From positions 1-24,386 of IMG/VR virus record IMGVR_UViG_3300009173_001007: DNA of 24,386 nucleotides; one strand, 5' to 3'. The position numbers were made by a program, and so were the translations under genes. This document shows positions 21,993 to 24,386 of this stretch, piece after piece. The notes under the pieces were generated by a model. That model was not told the DNA's origin and searched no databases. It was given only the letters and a program-made list of their open reading frames with translations. Within the stretch, counting starts at the first letter, position 1. Every line of letters starts with the position of its first letter. The stretch is from a virus.

Positions 21993-22953
21993 CGTTGTTG
22001 CCTCTGTGGTGATTATGTTTGAATAGTACCGGAAACTTCACAGAGTCCTTTGTGAGCTTGATTCCTTCACTTGATTTTGTTGCCCCTCCTTCTATCGGTA
22101 AAGATAGAATCTCCTTTAGCGTAGGGGTAGGCGCAGCTTCATCAACGGACCATAGAATTCCCTCCCTTTGTGCGTACTCTCTAATCCTTCTAACGGGCAC
22201 TATAAGATTGAAAGTTTCTCCCGCACCTCTAACCAGCATTCCCACGTATTGTCCCGCCTTATTTCCCGACCTCTCTGATAGAAAAACGCCACCGCCACTG
22301 GACCCCGGAAATGCCGTAACCGTCGTTTGGTCAAAAACTACACCATCGCCAGTACCCAAGTCAAGAACTCTTCCTATCTGAGATATTATACCCCTCGTCA
22401 GGCTGTTCGAGCCAGTTTGGCCAAGCAAACTTCCCACATGGTATAATTCTGTACCAATAGCCACCGGCTTGCCAGTGTCATTATAGAAGGTTACAGATTT
22501 GTCAATAAAGCCCTTCTTTCTAACCATCAGAAGAGCTAGGTCTTCTCCGTTTTCAGAGTCGCTATATTTAATAACCTTGGCTTCCATCTTGACCTCGCCA
22601 ACGCGACGGCCATCTTCGACTAACTCCTGAACGATTTGAGCATCCTTAAATTCAACAATCTTAATTGGCCTACCATCCTTGATTACTGTTCTAACAGACC
22701 TTAAATTGTCGATTACATGTGCTGCCGTCCAGATAAAATTTACCTTTGCCGTTAGCGGTTTGCCTTTGGAGTCTATGGCAATGGGAATAGTTCGTGTAAT
22801 AATTACTCCAGAACCCTCTCCACCCCCGCTCTTGACTGTTACAGAAATGTCTTGCAAAAGCTGAGAAATCTCTTTTACAGATTTGTCTTCTGCCGAAGTG
22901 TGTGTGGGCAGGGATAAAATGGCAGCGGCCATTAAAGCGATTAGAAATTTCAT
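21976..22953 (-). CDS. Exported trypsin-like (S1/HtrA-type) serine protease
   Basis: A 325-residue protein. The start MKFLIALMAAAILSL is a classical Sec signal peptide with a likely cleavage after TSA (about residue 21). The chymotrypsin-fold triad is visible: TAAHV (His79), DLALLMV (Asp138) and GSSGG (Ser219). It is too short for an HtrA with PDZ domains; the last 80 residues are Lys- and Pro-containing and end in a His/Asn-rich basic tail. ATG at 22951-22953 is chosen because AAGGA is 8 nt upstream and the longer frame would run through the terminator hairpin. It would act in the envelope or periplasm, on a host or phage protein; substrate unknown. Confidence 0.88.
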   Translation of the reverse strand: MKFLIALMAAAILSLPTHTSAEDKSVKEISQLLQDISVTVKSGGGEGSGVIITRTIPIAIDSKGKPLTAKVNFIWTAAHVIDNLRSVRTVIKDGRPIKIVEFKDAQIVQELVEDGRRVGEVKMEAKVIKYSDSENGEDLALLMVRKKGFIDKSVTFYNDTGKPVAIGTELYHVGSLLGQTGSNSLTRGIISQIGRVLDLGTGDGVVFDQTTVTAFPGSSGGGVFLSERSGNKAGQYVGMLVRGAGETFNLIVPVRRIREYAQREGILWSVDEAAPTPTLKEILSLPIEGGATKSSEGIKLTKDSVKFPVLFKHNHHRGNNDAKRK

Positions 22954-22961
22954 GGTAGGCA

Positions 22962-22969
22962 TCCTTCCT
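22962..22969 (-). promoter_or_regulatory. Ribosome binding site fixing the protease start
   Basis: AGGAAGGA on the minus strand, with AAGGA 8 nt before the ATG at 22951-22953, follows directly after the T-tract of the terminator at 22974-23005. The ATG nine bases upstream (22960-22962) overlaps this site and is therefore unlikely as the start. Confidence 0.7.
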
Positions 22970-22973
22970 GTGT

Positions 22974-23005
22974 AAAAAAAAGATGGCCCCCCTTCGGGGG
23001 CCATC
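22974..23005 (-). terminator. Strong intrinsic terminator after the 23024-23821 gene
   Basis: On the minus strand GATGGCCCCC (22996-23005) and GGGGGCCATC (22982-22991) pair perfectly over 10 bp with a GAAG loop, followed by eight T's (22974-22981). It closes the transcript that covers the two rightmost genes. The protease gene begins just after it with no promoter in the 20-nt remainder. Confidence 0.93.
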
Positions 23006-23023
23006 AAGTAGAAATCGAATTAA

Positions 23024-23821
23024 TTACCCTATAACCTCTCCACCATTACCCTGCATCTCTCTTTCGAGTACACGGTTGGGTGAATTGGGGTCATTGTCTT
23101 CTACGCCGGGAGCAACCGGAACATTAGGAGTTGCAATCGGACGAAGCTCGTCTTCAGTAAATTCACTACCAAGAGCAGGATGCTTAATCCATTCGATGGT
23201 AGGAATGTGGCTGACATCATAACTGCCGAAGTCTTCAGTTGTCAAGAAGAAGGCGTCCCCTTCGTCGCTGAAGACCTTTTCTGCTGTAGCAATAGGAACT
23301 CTGAATAGTTCTACGCACATAAGCCTGTAGCCTTCGCGGAAGAGCTTCTTCATTTCCTTAGCCGTAGGTTCTGACCAATCGTTGCCCCAAGTGTTTTCAC
23401 TTAGCTGGGCGATATTGCTGAGACCCTGAAGACATAGCTCAATCCATCTACGGCAGTAGTCATTCTTTACATCGAAGTAACGAATTGGATAAAGCTTGAA
23501 AGCCCGTCTCTCGTGACTGATGTGATGAGCCTCAAGTCTTTCCATGTTGTCTCTCTTGGTGTTTGTGTCAATCAGATTGCACAAACGGACAAACATGTTG
23601 TGATGATGCTTCACCGCGCCAAGCGTTGGAGGGCCGGGAACGAAACAGTCGGTACGAACCGAAAATGCCTGTAGGTGTTCGCCAACCTTTTCAAACAGGC
23701 GAGCCAAGGCAAGATTCATGGTTTCTTTGTTGTCCCCTACGTTGGGGATGGCCCACTTTACACCCTTAAACATGTAAGGGAGAATTGCGTCGTGGGTGGG
23801 AATGATAAGATTATCTGCCAT
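23024..23821 (-). CDS. Unknown protein, probably highly expressed (virion protein candidate)
   Basis: A 265-residue soluble protein with no recognised domain. It is helical in the centre (NLALARLFEKVGEHLQAF, CRRWIELCLQGLSNIAQLSENTW) with a Pro/Asn/Glu-rich flexible C-terminal 45 residues. AAGGAG precedes the ATG by 8 nt, codons look more GC-rich than those of neighbours, and a strong terminator ends the transcript 19 nt after the stop. These features fit an abundant structural or assembly protein, but there is no motif to prove it. Confidence 0.75.
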   Translation of the reverse strand: MADNLIIPTHDAILPYMFKGVKWAIPNVGDNKETMNLALARLFEKVGEHLQAFSVRTDCFVPGPPTLGAVKHHHNMFVRLCNLIDTNTKRDNMERLEAHHISHERRAFKLYPIRYFDVKNDYCRRWIELCLQGLSNIAQLSENTWGNDWSEPTAKEMKKLFREGYRLMCVELFRVPIATAEKVFSDEGDAFFLTTEDFGSYDVSHIPTIEWIKHPALGSEFTEDELRPIATPNVPVAPGVEDNDPNSPNRVLEREMQGNGGEVIG

Positions 23822-23833
23822 TTAAGGAACTCC

Positions 23834-24382
23834 TTATTCTATGTTAAATTTTTCTTTTAGGCGCTGACGAATAAGTGTATCAAGCTGCCCCATCGTCATG
23901 GTTTGGTCGTTTCGATACTCATTAGTCAATTCACCAATAACCGTCATAATCTGCTCTGATGTTACCGTTTTTCTAGTGCTAAACGGTATATTAATAAACT
24001 GTGGTGGAAGTCCATGGACCGGTTGTGGCTGCTGATAATATGGGGTTGCTACGTTTACAGGCATCCCATATCCAGCAAACCCAGAATTAGGCCCGCTCTG
24101 TCCTCTCTGCGAATCGTCAATTTCATTGCTTGTTTGAGGTTGAGGGCATTCATCAGGAGGCATTATATATTCATTTGCATGCTTGTGTTTATGAATATGT
24201 TCGTGTCGATGAACATGCTCTTTTGGGCCATCATCCAAGCTTGGAGGATGCGAAGGCCCCATGTTATCATACCCTTCTTCTCTATCTAAATCTTCATTAT
24301 CTTCATCCTTTTTCTTTTTTCTTCGTCTTCTGTTGAGTAACAACGGAACTCCGTATTTTAACGCCAACATTCCCAAGCTCAT
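23834..24382 (-). CDS. Protein with an alternating HxH histidine run
   Basis: A 182-residue protein. It opens with a hydrophobic segment and basic block (ALKYGVPLLLNRRRRKKKK), followed by acidic residues, then HVHRHEHIHKHKH (residues 56-68), seven His at every second position. A Gln/Pro-rich linker leads to a C-terminal helical domain (EQIMTVIGELTNEY, GQLDTLIRQRLKEKF). Alternating His on one strand face can bind transition metals; trimeric phage tail-fibre and spike tips use HxH pairs to hold iron. Whether this protein is such a fibre or a membrane-linked metal binder is open. The ATG is four bases from the window edge, so the start may lie outside. Confidence 0.68.
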   Translation of the reverse strand: MSLGMLALKYGVPLLLNRRRRKKKKDEDNEDLDREEGYDNMGPSHPPSLDDGPKEHVHRHEHIHKHKHANEYIMPPDECPQPQTSNEIDDSQRGQSGPNSGFAGYGMPVNVATPYYQQPQPVHGLPPQFINIPFSTRKTVTSEQIMTVIGELTNEYRNDQTMTMGQLDTLIRQRLKEKFNIE

Positions 24383-24386
24383 ACCA

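Noticed and set aside
22485-22505. TATAAT and TTGACA boxes on the minus strand inside the protease gene
   Set aside because: The spacer is only 14 nt, too short for a sigma70 promoter.
1-24386. tRNA genes, CRISPR arrays, insertion sequences
   Set aside because: No T-arm or anticodon-arm pattern, no regularly spaced repeats, and no transposase or terminal inverted repeats were seen on either strand by eye.

Overview
This window looks like part of a tailed-phage (Caudoviricetes) genome, or a very similar virus-derived contig. All recognisable genes lie on the minus strand, so transcription runs from base 24386 towards base 1. Genes are packed tightly, with ATGA, TAATG or TTGA start/stop overlaps, strong AAGGAG/GGAGG ribosome sites and almost no intergenic DNA. 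The host cannot be named. The B12-dependent ribonucleotide reductase, the flavin-dependent thymidylate synthase ThyX and the bacterial-type DnaE, DnaB, DnaG and RecA genes suggest a bacterial phage. I see no tRNA, rRNA, CRISPR array or insertion sequence.

Layout in transcription order. (1) 24382-22974: a protein with an alternating HxH histidine run, then a strongly initiated unknown protein ending at a textbook intrinsic terminator. (2) 22953-20279: an exported trypsin-like serine protease, a 59-residue one-pass membrane protein, a beta-propeller protein, an unknown protein and a 34-residue very basic peptide. (3) 20298-19552: dCMP deaminase, then about 200 nt without a credible gene that can fold by long-range pairing and ends in a second strong terminator (candidate non-coding RNA). 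(4) 19526-15812: nucleotide supply and stress genes: SNase-like nuclease, class II RNR, dUTPase, PhoH. (5) 15831-12992: small proteins (membrane protein, FmdB zinc ribbon, helix-turn-helix candidate, unknowns), with a consensus sigma70 promoter at 14466-14494 inside a gene. (6) 13005-736: the replication and recombination block: RecA, Vsr/DUF559-like nuclease, helical protein, zinc-ribbon protein, DnaB helicase, DnaG-type primase, dNMP kinase, ThyX, RecB/Cas4-like Fe-S nuclease, and a DNA polymerase III alpha subunit encoded as two separated genes. (7) 734-1: a second consensus sigma70 promoter, an unknown protein and the start of single-stranded DNA-binding protein.

The genes form a nearly self-sufficient replication system. 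RNR, dCMP deaminase, dUTPase, ThyX and dNMP kinase supply dNTPs. DnaB, primase, split DnaE, a DEDDh exonuclease and SSB copy DNA. RecA and several PD-(D/E)XK nucleases handle recombination. The strongest oddity is the split polymerase: the PHP and palm half (3729-5717) is separated from the fingers and OB half (736-2418) by three genes, one a proofreading-type exonuclease, with no intein signature at either break. Next are the candidate structured RNA at 19552-19775 and the two perfect promoters, each overlapped by a perfect inverted repeat and each followed by an unusually short leader.
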